From NCBI GenBank assembly GCA_018466975.1, contig CM031558.1, positions 1,302,001 to 1,366,000 of the forward strand: a stretch of 64,000 nucleotides of DNA, written 5' to 3'. The position numbers and the translations under genes were made by a program. Of this stretch, positions 25,950-37,803 are shown piece after piece. How positions within the stretch are numbered: the stretch's first letter is position 1; the number at the start of each line of letters is the position of its first letter. This DNA comes from Sparassis latifolia. Lineage: Eukaryota > Basidiomycota > Agaricomycetes > Polyporales > Sparassidaceae. The notes under the pieces were generated by a model. That model searched no databases, was not told the origin of the DNA, and saw only the letters and a list, made by a program, of their open reading frames with translations.

Positions 25950-26752
25950 TGTTATGGGGAACCCAAGGGGCGACCAGCCCATGCTGACCTTCTGGAGGCC
26001 CAAGTCATCAATGTCAACTGGCCCTGTTGGGGAGTGGCATAAGACTCAAGTGTTTGCCCAAGGGTAAGCACAAGGCCGTATAGGTCTAAGAATGGGTAGG
26101 CTCAGATTAGAGAATCTGACTACTACATGCCATGTATATATATAAGTACATACAATGTAATACAATGGCCGTTATTAGTCCGTCTTATTAGTACAAGGTC
26201 AGACGCACACCATGAGGTATAGGTGCATCATTGATAAGTGTTATAATGTGGCTGTAAGGTCGAGTCGACTATATGTACCAAGGTTTAGGGTCAGCAGTAC
26301 CTAGACTAGGTCGAGGTCAATGACATCATGGTCTAGAGGTGCGACATCAGATCACGTGATATATAAAGGTCTAGCCTCTAGGTGAGGCATTGACATTGCA
26401 GAGGTGTGCTGTGAGAATGTTCCAACTTGGGCTGGAGCTCATTCGCGTGGGCCATGCCAGGGACCGTTGTAACAGCCTTTGCTTGAAATAAGAACATAAT
26501 TTTATCAAGAAGTGATTGAATCAAGCAGTCAAGCAATCAAGTACTACTTAGTCAAGTAGTAAAGTCTCTGTCTAAGCCACTAGTAGTTTATAAGTACATA
26601 CTGTTGTACTTACTGAAATACAAAGTCTATTGCACAAGTCTCTAAGTCTTAAGGTCTAATATTGGAGTCTGTGTACTCATATCAGTCAACTCTACTGAAG
26701 TTAGTATTTTATCCAAGAAGGGTATTGTACTACTTTGTTCTTATTTCTAACA
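25950..26752 (+). mobile_element. Solo-LTR-like unit (gypsy type)
   Basis: Starts TGTTATGGGG and ends TTCTAACA, so the ends TGTTA/TAACA are inverted and TG...CA. Inside there is a promoter-like stretch with CACGTGATATATAAAGG near 26355, about 400 nt from the left end, as expected for U3/R. GC content is higher than in the surroundings. No matching 5-bp target duplication is visible (ACCCT against CTTAA), so ends may be shifted or the copy rearranged. Confidence 0.5.
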
Positions 26753-29700
26753 CTTAATTTACTTCAGTAACAACTGGGATATAATTTAACTGAAGATCAG
26801 TCCAATTATCTCAGGATTTGTGGAGATTTGAAGTCTTGCTTAATGTCAGACATTTTTATTAAATCACCTAAGTTGTGCACCAATGTGAGACTGTAGCAAA
26901 GCAATATAAAAAGATAGTTCATTCAAACTTGGGTCCTATAAGAATAGATCAAGTACAGACTGGCTGGATCCAATTTTTGCCAGATGCTTTGAGCATGTTT
27001 GTTCTAACTGTAATGGTACATTGTTTTATAATCTAAAATATGAGTCTTTGTCAAATTTTCAGTGTTTTATCACTAACAGTCTGCAGATTAACTGGAAATC
27101 TGAGTTAGAATTGCAGGATCAGAAGTATAGAATTTGTGGTATAGTTTATTATAGTAGATTCCACTTTACTGCATGTATTATTACAAAGACTGAAAGTGTC
27201 TAGTTTAGTGATGAGGTTACAACTGGGCAGACTTGTATACTAGAGGGATAATTAGTGAGTATGGATTCAATAGCACTGACAAAGTGTAGATCAAAGGTTA
27301 GTTCTGTTGTAGTATATGTTAAAACATGACTGTATTAGATTGTAACATAGCAAAATGTATGTTTAATTATTAAAATGTACAACTGTAATACTTTTAAATG
27401 ATAAGTGCAAAAAAAGAGAGTACATACATATATTAGAAGTGTAGGTATTATAGATATTAAAATTAGAAATTGTTCTTGCCATACATTAGCATCAGCTCAC
27501 TCCAAGCAAGTTTTATAATGATCTATTTAACACTCAGCCATCTTTATGGGTGGACAGCTGAGCCAGCAGATCAAAATGTGAAATGTGTGTGCTCATGCAG
27601 TTATGCACAAGCTTGTAACAGAAAATAATTAAGTGTTATCTTTAATGTGAAACTCAGCATACTCAATCCTTTTTGCTATAACTAAGTACAACTGCATTGA
27701 TGCTTTCAGGCACTATCACAAATATCAGCTTGTGTGAATTTTGTGATGGCCTGAGAACTGGTAGGGTGGGGTAAGAAATATGATGACCATTAAAGTCAAA
27801 GATGAAGATACTAGCATAGATTTGTACTAGTGTGACAACTCCTAATGTTATTGAACTATAATTATTATTATTACAAGTGATCTTGATGGTGTGATGTACA
27901 TTTTGAGAAACAAGTTTTAAAGTCGACAAATTTACATGTTTGTATTGGCATCTAAGGACTATAGATGTTCTTTTACAAACTCCAGTAATGCTTTATATAT
28001 GAATGGAAAAACAATAATAGATGCAAAAGTGGTCGATAAAATGGTGAAAAATACATGACTCAGATAGTCAAAACTAAAGAAAATAAAATTTGACTCTCTG
28101 ATTACAAATCTCTGATATCATCAGTTATTTCGTGCCTGCAGTGCATTGTCTCATCACTCTCCCTCTTCATTACTTCTCACCTTATGGCTGATCTCCATGG
28201 CGAATCTCCATGCATGCTTGCAAACAGTCTAGAGACATGGCCTAAATGAATTTTTTGTGAGCTTAGAGTGCAAAGAGCCTCACTATGATAAAGAAATAAT
28301 GATCTTGACCTTGACATTTATGTAAGATGCACAATGCAGTTTCATGAATTATTTCAAACACTTAGTCCTCACAGGTAAGCCAGTCCAATTCATGCAATTA
28401 TTATGTCCATGCAAAGTCACTGCACAAGCCGTTGCTACCCTGCCTCTGATTCTGATCCTGTGCTATGAGAAGCATGTTTATGAAATTTAGCATGACATCA
28501 GTCACTTTTCCTACAATAGCCCAGCTCTTACTCGCTTGTGAAGAGCCTGCGACAGCAGAGAATAGATGGTGCTCAGCAATAAACTGCTCAACCTGTGGGA
28601 TATTTTGGTTTATACAACTTCCACATCCATAATATGCAGAAGATCATCATTAGTACAGTCATGAAACAGAGTGGATATATGACATTATGCAGAATGAGCT
28701 GCATGATGTAGGTCTGACATTTAATGTTTAAATATACTCAGTATCATCAGTTTAACAATAAAGTTGGTCACATATGATACACTATAATATAAAAATCCTG
28801 TTGGAGTTCAGGATTCATTCTAGAGAACATGTGTATCACTGTGGCTATATGAGTTTATGATACCTGATAGTTCACATCTAGTATGTTTTTCGTATAAAAA
28901 GACTGATCAGCTTTCTTGAACTTAAGGTGAAAACTTAGTTAAATGCTAGTTTCTATGGCATATCACTCACCTGAAATGCATCTTACAGGGGTGTCTTGTG
29001 CTTCAACAGCTCTGCCAGGATTACTGGCTCAAATGTGATAAGGTTTATGTGAATGCAAACAATGTACCTTGCGAGTCTGCATATTTATAGAGGCAAATGA
29101 ACAACTGACAAAGAGGAGTTTTATATCAGCTAATATGACCAATTGAGTTTTGCAGAAGCTTATGATATTTTAGACTTGTTAGGTAGCAATAGATTTAGTG
29201 ATATTATCAGCTGCGGCAATGACTTTCTGTTTATTAAAACTTGTGATGGTATTAATATGTCAATACACATGAGAATCCTTGAAAATAATACATATAGACT
29301 CACAGTTGAAAAACATTATTGTCATGATGTTGAGGATTACTTTTAGATGACTTAGAAACATTATTAGAATGTCCTGCAATATTTCTAAGAATAAAGGTTT
29401 TCTCAGTATCTGTCATAATGAATAAGAATAATGCAATACACTGTGACTGTTCCACAGCCAACGTCATAAAATCAGGTGCTACAAGTGTCAGGTTCCTTAT
29501 AGTAGTATTAGCTCCACCTAGCTTAGATTGTCTCTCCATTTTTATCCTGAAGGGTGCTGTTATATATAGAAGAATATTTCATAATTAACAGAGCTATGGC
29601 TACTAGTGAGAATAACATACAAATTTTGAACTTGATGCTAATATCTGAGCGCAGGGCAGATAAAGGTGAAGGACACCATTTCCTTGCATACTCAGATATA

Positions 29701-30118
29701 TGATATGCCTGTGTGTCTGGGTGACAGGTACTTTATTAGAAAGAGTTCTGCAAAATCCAGTTAACATGTCCACTGATCAGAGAACCTCTTATCGGAAATG
29801 GAGTATTAGCTGCTTTTCGATCATGAAGCTACATCACCACTTTTACCATGCATAAAGAAAATTTATGCCAAATGTTATAAATTATGATTAATATAGTTGG
29901 ACTTTATTTCAAATCCTGTCAAAGAGATGAAAATAGTCTATACTTTTTACTCATAGCTGTATTCCATTTTAACTGTCAGTCTGTTTGTTGATGATCAAAT
30001 AACATTAGACACTTTAGCCACTACACTATATCTGCTTATAAACTTACACTCATATAATATATATACATATATATGAGATTTTGCTAAAGAGACTTAGGCA
30101 AACTATGCCTATTATAAG
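26753..30118. other. AT-rich stretch without recognisable genes
   Basis: About 3.4 kb. Only frames under 90 codons occur, with low-complexity composition. Nothing on either strand shows a domain or paired terminal repeats that I could follow. Probably old transposon debris. Confidence 0.4.
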
Positions 30119-30200
30119 AGGGTAGCTTAGTTAAACACAATGTAAAGCATGCTTATACTATACTTACCTTTAAGGTCGAGAGTTCAATCCTAGCTGATGA
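30119..30200 (+). other. tRNA-like module (SINE-head candidate) with A-box- and B-box-like motifs
   Basis: GGTAGCTTAGTTAAA resembles an A box, and about 50 nt later GAGTTCAATCC resembles a B box inside a T-arm-like sequence (GGTCGAGAGTTCAATCCTAG). A very similar T-arm occurs on the other strand at 33522-33606. The D-loop is too long and no proper anticodon arm folds, so this is not a functional tRNA; a tRNA-derived SINE is more likely. Confidence 0.4.
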
Positions 30201-30244
30201 CAAGTGACAGATGTGTAACATGTTTCAATATAAAACTCGCATAA

Positions 30245-30460
30245 CTAACGCAATACTCTAGATATCGAGCTTGGCAAGCAGAGCGATCCAAGGCCAAGGC
30301 CAACAAGAAGGCGATGAAAGCCAAGGCCAAAGCTGCCAAGGCTGCGCGTGCCAGAGCTCGTCTTTATGGCGAAGCTTATGAGCTAGACTTTACATGTGCT
30401 GGAGACCAGGAAGAAGTCGGTGCTGAGAGATCCAGTGAGAAGGGAACATCGCGGGTCTAG
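30245..30460 (+). other. Lysine/alanine-rich open frame in a GC-rich island
   Basis: An open frame of 71 codons (no ATG at its start; stop TAG 30458-30460) lies inside AT-rich DNA but is itself GC-rich. It encodes SKAKANKKAMKAKAKAAKAA, then RARARLYGEAYELDF and a charged tail. It may be an exon behind an acceptor ACTCTAG at 30254-30260. The K/A periodicity recalls nuclear or ribosomal-type basic tails or a retroelement capsid end. The family is not recognised. Confidence 0.3.
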
Positions 30461-30619
30461 GATTGACGAGGAATTTTTCTTTGTACTCGCTGTCTCACTT
30501 GCTCAACCTCTCCACTCACACACGTTTAAGTACTATACTCAAATATCGATCACTGCTTGTTTGCACTATTACTCTGTCTGTTTTAGTCACTGAAGTGCTT
30601 GGTCATCTTTGCTGACTAA

Positions 30620-31260
30620 TGTCTGACACTTAAAAGGACAATAGCGAGGTAGGTTTCTATTGTCTTTATTATTTTTATTATCCCCCACTCTCTTTTGTTT
30701 TATCTAGAGTCATTTCTTATTGTTATGACTCACACTCCTATTATCACATTTTCTATTGTTATTTCTATTAAAGGCACTTTTCTATTATTTAGATTTTCTC
30801 ACCTTCTTTAGTATATAAACTCTGGAAGTCCACTTGGACTTTCAGAGGAAAATTGTTGCTCTTACATTACAAAGCATTCTTCTCACCCCAGTAGTCGGTA
30901 TATACTCAAGTTCATACTTACCTGAATACAGTGTTATTCAGGCATAGCATTATAGGCATTAAGGAAGTCATAACTCAGTCATCTGTCAATCGGTCATCTG
31001 TCAACTTGGTCACTTATTTCTTGGTCATTCTCTCTGTCTTATTATAAGACAGTCTTTCCCTCTTACTCACACACACACTCTCACACTTGATTACTACCAG
31101 ATAACCAAGCGATTACTACAACGAATACACTGAGGAATATTTCCCGACTTTGTTCAAGTCCGGTGACCTCAGGAGGATTTTGTTTTGGTTTGTGTTTTAT
31201 CCAAGACACCATTCTCGTCTGTCACAAGTTGAAGAATTAACTTTCAAACTCAGATGATTC
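30620..31260 (+). repeat. LTR-like relic with TATA box
   Basis: CTATT-type repeats (30650-30800) precede AGTATATAAACTC at about 30820, then about 400 nt of untranslated-leader-like sequence including short CACACA and TCATCTGTCAA duplications. It shares its upstream layout with 25560-25949. Terminal limits are not clear. Confidence 0.4.
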
Positions 31261-31329
31261 TTAGTACCCACTGCTAATCTAGGTAGTGTAATGATTATTT
31301 ATTTATTTTTCTAATATCTATACTTGAGA

Positions 31330-32085
31330 GTTCCTTAAGAATGATTTAAAAGAATATAAGAACAACTTAAGAGAATTCTGAGTGCTTTCTAGGAGTATCC
31401 TAGATGTACTTTAAGAGCACTCTAGGAATACCTGGGAAAATTTGCCTAAAAGACCTTTCTTTGAGAGCACTCTAAGTGCTCTTAGAGTAACATGTCATTA
31501 AAGGTGTTTTTCCTGATGTAATCACATCTTCAGTACATACTTTACAATTCAACAATATTATAATCTCATCTTTCACAAAAAGACACAAGTGCAAATACTC
31601 TCACTTATAAACTCAAAGAGTCAAAAATAATATAATAGCTAAATAGCAGAAGCAAAATATGTTATGATGCAAACTATCATATAAAGTAAAGGGTGAAATA
31701 TAACAGCCTTATAAATGCAACAGATTATTTCTCAGAACATTTTATAGATACTGTAAATTTTATGTGTATCTCAAAGTCATTCAGAGTGCTGCTGAGATAT
31801 TCTGAGAAAGTCTGAAATTTCTAGAATTGCCCAAACTGCTTTCAGATACTTTAAGATGCTCTGAGACACTCTGAGAAAGTATATAGAATCTAAAACAATA
31901 GTGTTTTTCCAGATGAATAATCTGTGAGATATGCAGAACTCAGTAAGGTGCTCTAGAAAAAGCTCAAATTCTAAAAATAGCTCAGGCTGTGCTAAAGTAC
32001 TCTGAGATACTCTGAGCTGCTCTGAGCTACTTTGAGAAAGTTCATACTCAGAGTAATCTAGAGCAAAAGTGTGTTTCCTGATGGA
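31330..32085. repeat. Three degenerate units ending in a GTGTTTTTCCTGATG-type terminus
   Basis: Units rich in CTCTGAGA/CTCTAAGA words end with GTGTTTTTCCTGATG (31504-31518), GTGTTTTTCCAGATG (31901-31915) and GTGTTTCCTGATG (32071-32083). The complement, CATCAGGAAAA, resembles the terminus of the MITE at 42209-42425, so these may be related non-autonomous elements or tandem remains of one. Confidence 0.45.
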
Positions 32086-32339
32086 TCTTTATTGATTAAA
32101 AAAGTTTCACCTAACTCTGATATATTGTGAGCCTCTGTGAGACTTAACACATGATATATAAGTCTCTGTCTCAGATATTGAGTGTACATATTTAACTATG
32201 CAGATGAATGCTCCATTAGCATCTGTGAGCCTGTGAGTACAACATTGATTAGGTACAGGTTTTATAAGTGCAATGTCCACTAAAAGGTAGGCAACATGTA
32301 TGTTTTATTTATAAGGTTTATGTGCACTTAGTGTATGAC

Positions 32340-32770
32340 ATGAGTATTGCCAACTCACATGGGTTGTAAGTATGGATCTCCATGGGTATGGGTGTGAGTC
32401 AGCAGTGAGTAACTCATGGAAACTCATAGGCCATCTTACAGATTTATTATAGACATAGGGTTCCAGAAATGTGGTGGTAGCATAACTGTACAGTACCTCT
32501 ATTAGATAATTCAAATCTGGTATTACACACAGCTCAGAAGATCCATTTCATCACTCCAAAAGCATGGCAGGTAATGGCACAAAGACTTGCATACTGCTAT
32601 TGTACTATGACTCCCACACTGCAACCCATGGAATACCCATGATGGGTCGAGACCCATACTGACCTATAGCTAACTCATACCCAACTCATGGAAAATCCAT
32701 ACCCATGTGATGGGTATGGGTGTGAGTATATTTTGTCAGACTCATAAAATACCCATGCTAGATACTATGT
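32340..32770. repeat. Foldback-type cluster of CCCATACCC/GGGTATGGG words
   Basis: ATGGGTATGGGTGTGAGT occurs at about 32388-32405 and again near 32710-32730. Complementary words (GACCCATACT, ACTCATACCCAACTC, CCATACCC) lie between them at 32640-32705. The arrangement could fold on itself. Decayed MITE or satellite-like DNA is the simplest reading. Confidence 0.4.
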
Positions 32771-33521
32771 ACACTTTCTTTAAGTAAGAAGTGTGAACAC
32801 CTCATCACATCTCATTTCTCTCCACATGTTATATGCCCTCATTTTGGTCTTGCTTTTTCTACCCTCCAATCTTCTAGATCTCTTACTATGATCAGCTTTA
32901 TTACTCCCACAGGTGCAGCTAACAAAGATACATTTGTGATCTAGTCCAGATCAGACTTTAGCAGCTCAGCAGGGCCTAACCTTCTAGAGCTGATGGCCCT
33001 GATAATTAAGGAAAAGAAAACCAAGAACTTGATGAGAATTGCTCATAATCGCAAGAGACTATTGTTCCTGCTAATAAATTTCTTCTCTATATTATCTCCT
33101 ATCTCTCTCTACCCACTTTTACATTACCTCCTACATCCATTTCTTTAACTAATAATTACAGTGAACCTCAATTATCTTCTAGCTTTCAGGGAAAAGTTTA
33201 AACCTTAATTAATACTTCACTATCTTTATCTGCTAATGCAATCTCTGATTTAATTTTGAAATTACTTTTTTCTGTTGAATGCGAGCACTCATTCTCTTTC
33301 ATTTTCCATACTCAAAACTTCGAAATACACCCTTTTTATATTGATGTCAGTTAATAAAGATATTCTTTGTGGTCATAAATAGTGATTTTAGATAAGAATC
33401 ATGACTAATAAGCAGAGATAAGAATTATGTTTAAGAAGTAGAGATAATTCTTCAGATCATCCTGAGATAATTTCAAACATCATCTGAAGATCATTTACAA
33501 AACACAATTTAATGATTAACA

Positions 33522-33606
33522 CTAGTTAGGATTGAACTCTCAACCTCATTGTAAGTTACATGATATATTTTCAACTCATGCTTTAGACCACTAGATCATC
33601 GAGCCT
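33522..33606 (-). other. tRNA-like module (SINE-head candidate), minus strand
   Basis: The minus strand reads GATCTAGTGGTCTAAAGCAT (A-box-like, as in tRNA-Glu/Asp D-arms) and 50 nt later GGTTGAGAGTTCAATCC (B-box-like). The T-arm differs from the one at 30173-30190 by a single base. The anticodon region is long and AT-rich. Probably a tRNA-derived SINE promoter rather than a working tRNA gene. Confidence 0.45.
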
Positions 33607-33740
33607 TGCAAGTTGTAAACCTTATATAAAATATCTGATCTTCTTTTTTAAAAGTGACCTAGTCAAATGCTAGCTTTTTAAAAAAGTCAGTGAGAAACTC
33701 ACTTCAGTATACCTCCCAACTCAACCTCTATAATATATAT

Positions 33741-34251
33741 ATGAAAGGTCTCAGTATAATGGTGACAGTCCAACTTTGGGATGTTCCATAAATTCACTCT
33801 ATGTTCTATCTCTAGTGTTTCATTCTAAAACCTTTTAGATAAATAGTATAATAAACCATTTATCTAAAGAGATCATTTCTGAGAACATTGGACCATCTCA
33901 TCTTAACTTTGAGATGATCCATAGTTGGGACCTCTCAAAGCTATAAAACATAAAAGCATAAGGGTCAAAGACACTCATAATAAAGAATGTGGGTGAGCAT
34001 ATTGTCCATTTGCTGTGTCAATACTGAAGGCTCACTACTGAATGTCTTTTGATAAAATACAAAATACATTTTAAATAAGACAATATGAAACTTCAATGTA
34101 AGATTGAATGATATATTCTGAATCTGCATGCTATCTTCTCTATAGTCTCATACTTAAAAGGTGTTAGAATGAAACACTAGAGATAGAACATAGAGTGAAT
34201 TTATAAGACATTCCAAAGTTGGAATGTCACCATTATACTGGGACCTTTCAT
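33741..34251. mobile_element. Non-autonomous DNA transposon with 97-bp terminal inverted repeats
   Basis: 33741-33837 and 34155-34251 are reverse complements of each other with only a few mismatches. Each begins ATGAAAGGTC at the outer end and reaches TTCATTCTAA...CCTTTTA at the inner end. The 317-nt centre is AT-rich and non-coding. Both ends abut TATAT/AGATAT, so a TA-type target site is possible but not proven. It fits a MITE or an internally deleted TIR transposon. Confidence 0.75.
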
Positions 34252-35502
34252 AGATATATCATTAAAAAATGTAAAATGTCTCTTTATTATAAAATTTATA
34301 AGTGATCTATTAGTATATTCATGTCTGAAAGAGAGCTATATATTGATGTTATAATTATCAAAAATAAAGCTAAGATATAATGTCCCCACACTGAGATGTC
34401 CTATGTTAGGACCTAGCACTGTGTGACATGTGACAATATACAGGAAAGCTCATAGGATAAGAGAAAACTATGGGACAGAACTGGTCCATTTTCTGTTTCC
34501 AAGTTTCAAAATATACTTCCCAGTCCTGGGACAAGCCAGGTCTAGGACTCTCTCAAGGTTAGAACAGGACTCTAAAAAAAGGACCTGGGAGACCGTGCCA
34601 AAAGAGCCTCTTAGGTACAACCCTTTAGTGATTAAGTTCAACCTAAGAGGCAGAGTTGGGAGATACTCTGAAGTGTCGGACAACTTCTCTACGTGCAACA
34701 TGTCATAGATGCCAGATTTATGTACCCATTTCTGAGATCAACTTTTTGGAAGATCCTGAATTCATATACTGTGATCTGACCCTGTCCAATTGAAGCAGAC
34801 TACAGTGCTTTGCACATAAAACTGTGTTCCCGATTTTGTAAAAGTTGTTTGTTTCAGCCAAATATGTAACAAACTCTAACCTATTCAAACTACCAGCACA
34901 CACCATGTAAGCTACTAAGCACCTCCTCAACTGCTCAACCACTTACTGCTAGCATCCCTTTCGTGATGTACTGCACAGTACTATTTGAATCTGACATTTA
35001 CCTAGAGCTCCTGAGCTTGTGTATATGAGGACTATAGCTGTTGAACAGAAATTCCTACTGACCCTCTGCCCAATCTATTTAGTTGATCTCAAAATCATAA
35101 CTATCTGCTAGCCTGTGAGCCTCAGTCTGTGTGTGTAGCTATGCAACTCCAGATCTCTCTGTTTGAGGTCAGACATGACCAAACAACATACTGTGCATGG
35201 ACCTGGGAGCAAATGTATAAAGAGAACAGTCAGGTCTTTATAGTACTTGGTTGTTTGTTGCACCCATAGCCCTAGTACATACTGTAAAAACGTCCAATTT
35301 GAATGCTAGCTCATCTCGAGCCATTCCTAGGCACAGTCTTCACAGCCTGTCTACCTCCCAGAGTGCAGTGTCATGATGGATGATGTAATCCTGATGGTAC
35401 AAAACAAAATAATTTTGGTGTGACATGCTGTGACTATTTGGCTATAACAAACAACTTTTACAGAATCAAGAATGCAGTTTCATGTGCAAAGCACTGTGGC
35501 AC
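34252..35502. other. AT-rich stretch without recognisable genes
   Basis: About 1.25 kb up to the gypsy target site. Small overlapping frames at 34430-34708 (plus) and 34718-34942 (minus) have no recognised motif. Nothing else seen. Confidence 0.4.
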
Positions 35503-35507
35503 TCAGG

Positions 35508-35795
35508 TGTAAGCCTGCAGCTTACGACACCACATTCTTGTTTACGCATGTTGTCACAATGTTCGTCATATTTGTTATCGCGCCATCGGTTCAACTTACT
35601 TCCACACCATCATCACCACCTCTACACTTTGCTCCGCTCCTCCTCTGTTATCGAGATAGATCTGCATACGCTACGTATCTCCCTTCAGCGCTCGGACTTT
35701 GATGAATACAGTCCCATCTAATTTACGTCTCAGATTGACTAAGAGTCGCCGTTCATGTTCTCTGCTTAGGGGTCCCAAACCCTAGCAGGGTTCCA
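35508..35795 (+). repeat. 5' LTR of the chromovirus element
   Basis: 288 bp starting TGTAAGC and ending GGGTTCCA. It differs from the 3' LTR by roughly a dozen substitutions and one 1-bp indel, so the insertion is not recent. No clear primer-binding site follows; a T/A-run comes directly after. Confidence 0.93.
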
Positions 35796-36098
35796 GTTTT
35801 TTTAAATTTCCATGCGACTGTATGCTACACCATTTCTGGCACACACTGTGTGCATACTGACACAGACCACTGTTACTGTAGTCAAGTCAGCGCGCACGAC
35901 GAGACATCCAAAGACATCACTGCCCTACTACGGAAACGCACTGAACAGACAAACTGTCGCGCGCACACCGTCCTCATCAACCCCACTGCAGATGCGGAGC
36001 TGTAGTGTCGCCCGAGCGCCAAACAAGTCTCGCGGTCACTACTACCTACGCCGTCCTCTCCACTGTCCTCCATCTCAGAACAACGAACTCCATCTCCG

Positions 36099-37803
36099 AT
36101 GATCGATGCACACAGTGCACCGCCATCAGCACCAGATTGTAATTCCATCGTATCATCATTGTCCTCCGAATCTGACTCCTCACTGACGTCGCGCTATAAC
36201 AACACGCACCCGACAATGAACATGCTGAATGCAGCCTCCATTGATCACCTCGCCCCAACCAAGGTTCCCATTCTCTTACTGGGTGACATTACCCCCGATG
36301 TCATGAGAGAGTATGAACACGCTTGCCTTGGGTACTTCGACCACAAGTCGATCGAGGACAATGTCCAAGTCCACAAGATCATCGTGGGCTTGAAGGACTC
36401 TCACGTTCACGATTGGATTGCCGCTGACCACGCGTGCATACAGTCACTCACATTCAAGGAATTTATGACCAAGTTTCGCACCAACTACCTTGAAGAACAT
36501 TGGGAAGAGACCACGTGTCACGAACTCCTTGGCATATCACAGAGCAGCAGTACTTTCTGGGATTTTGCAGTTAAAGTCCAGGCGAAGAACTCTCTACTCA
36601 GCAGAACTGATTCTCACCTTGATGAGAAGAAGCTGCGCCACCAGATCGAGGCCGGAATGACAGAGCATCTTGCCAAGCGTTGCAATGCAGAAAAGGTCAA
36701 TGCTGTCATCGATTTCCCCAAGTGGCTCAGTGAAGTCAAACCGCATCGACAAAGCCTATCACGAGGACATCAAAGAATTCGAATGTATCGCAGGGTCTAG
36801 ATGTGACCAAACTCGTCGGGTACAACCCCTTGGAGAGCCTTCCCGCCGTGGAAACACAGCCTCCACTGCCAACATCGCGCAGTCGGAGCTCAAACGTGCT
36901 CTGAAACTTACAGCAAAGGAACGTGCACTACTTTTCGATAACGATGGGTGCCTTCACTGCTGCAAGTTCTTCGCAGGCCACCGTGCCAATAATTGCCCCA
37001 ACGACTTTCCTAGCCCCATCGGCTATACCGAACTCACGCAGAAAGACGTCAACATGGCCAAGACATCTCACACACACACCGTTGCCGTCGTCGCCTCCAC
37101 CTTGTCATCGTGTGAACAGTCAGCTAGTCCTGTTCCCACTGTGCACCCTGTCACTGCAGTAATGGGATCTTCACATTTCAACTTCTCCGGACCATCCTCC
37201 AATGTGTCCAACGTTCTCAAGGACGAAGGATCAGATGATTCGCGATCAGTAAGCACCACATGCAACATCATTTCCACCCATCGTGGCGTGTGCACCTCTG
37301 TGTCTGCTCCGATTGTAAACAATGATCTTGCTCCATTCCATATCCCGCACCTTCGCTGGTCATGCATCGCCACAGGACCTGCCGTCTCTGTTCCTCTCCC
37401 TATTGATGCACTTATTGACAATGGTTCTCACACAGTCTTGATTCGTGATGATTATGTCACGTCGCTAGGGCTGCGTCGTCGCAGACTGCCAGTACCTGAA
37501 CATGTCGAACTTGCAATGAAGAATGGAGGAAAGAAAGTCATCGTCGAATTACGTGAATGGGTAAAGCTATCATTACATGATCTGTCTTCTCTTTGGTCAT
37601 CGCGTGTCATCTGCGCTATTATTGCACCCGGTCTTTGTTCCCCTGTCATCCTTGGTCTCCCTTTTCTGCATCACAACCACATCATTGTGGACCACGAGTT
37701 TCATACTGCAATTTGTAAAGACTCCGGCTTTGACCTGTTACACCCAGCTCCCCCTGTACCACCACCTCCTCGTCGCACTATCGTTGAAAGAACAATTCAT
37801 TAA
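36099..37803 (+). pseudogene. gag-protease region of the chromovirus element, frameshifted
   Basis: Capsid-like helices run from about 36216 (MNMLNAASIDHLAPTKVPIL) to EVK near 36735. There the frame changes by one base and continues RIDKAYHEDIKEFECIAG. A degenerate zinc knuckle follows (CLHCCKFFAGHRANNC, irregular spacing), then the aspartic protease core ALIDNGSHTVLI, where the usual D-T/S-G triad reads D-N-G. The frame ends with TAA at 37801-37803. The structural protein would package RNA; the protease is probably inactive. Confidence 0.85.

Larger units (their letters stand above)
23048..35502. other. AT-rich, repeat-derived block (left part)
   Basis: Base composition changes abruptly at the palindrome edge to AT-rich DNA with long stretches lacking any gene-sized open frame. 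It is not featureless: relic coding fragments, LTR-like units, a TIR element, tandem degenerate units and tRNA-like modules are listed separately. The block continues on the other side of the gypsy insertion to about 42.2 kb. It looks like a nested-repeat (heterochromatin-like) region. Confidence 0.7.

Noticed and set aside
30119..30200. Functional tRNA gene
   Set aside because: A- and B-box-like motifs occur, but the D-loop is oversized and no anticodon stem with a 7-nt loop forms.
35508..35721. Small plus-strand proteins in both gypsy LTRs (35472-35721, 41039-41230)
   Set aside because: They are open frames within LTR sequence, duplicated because the LTR is duplicated.
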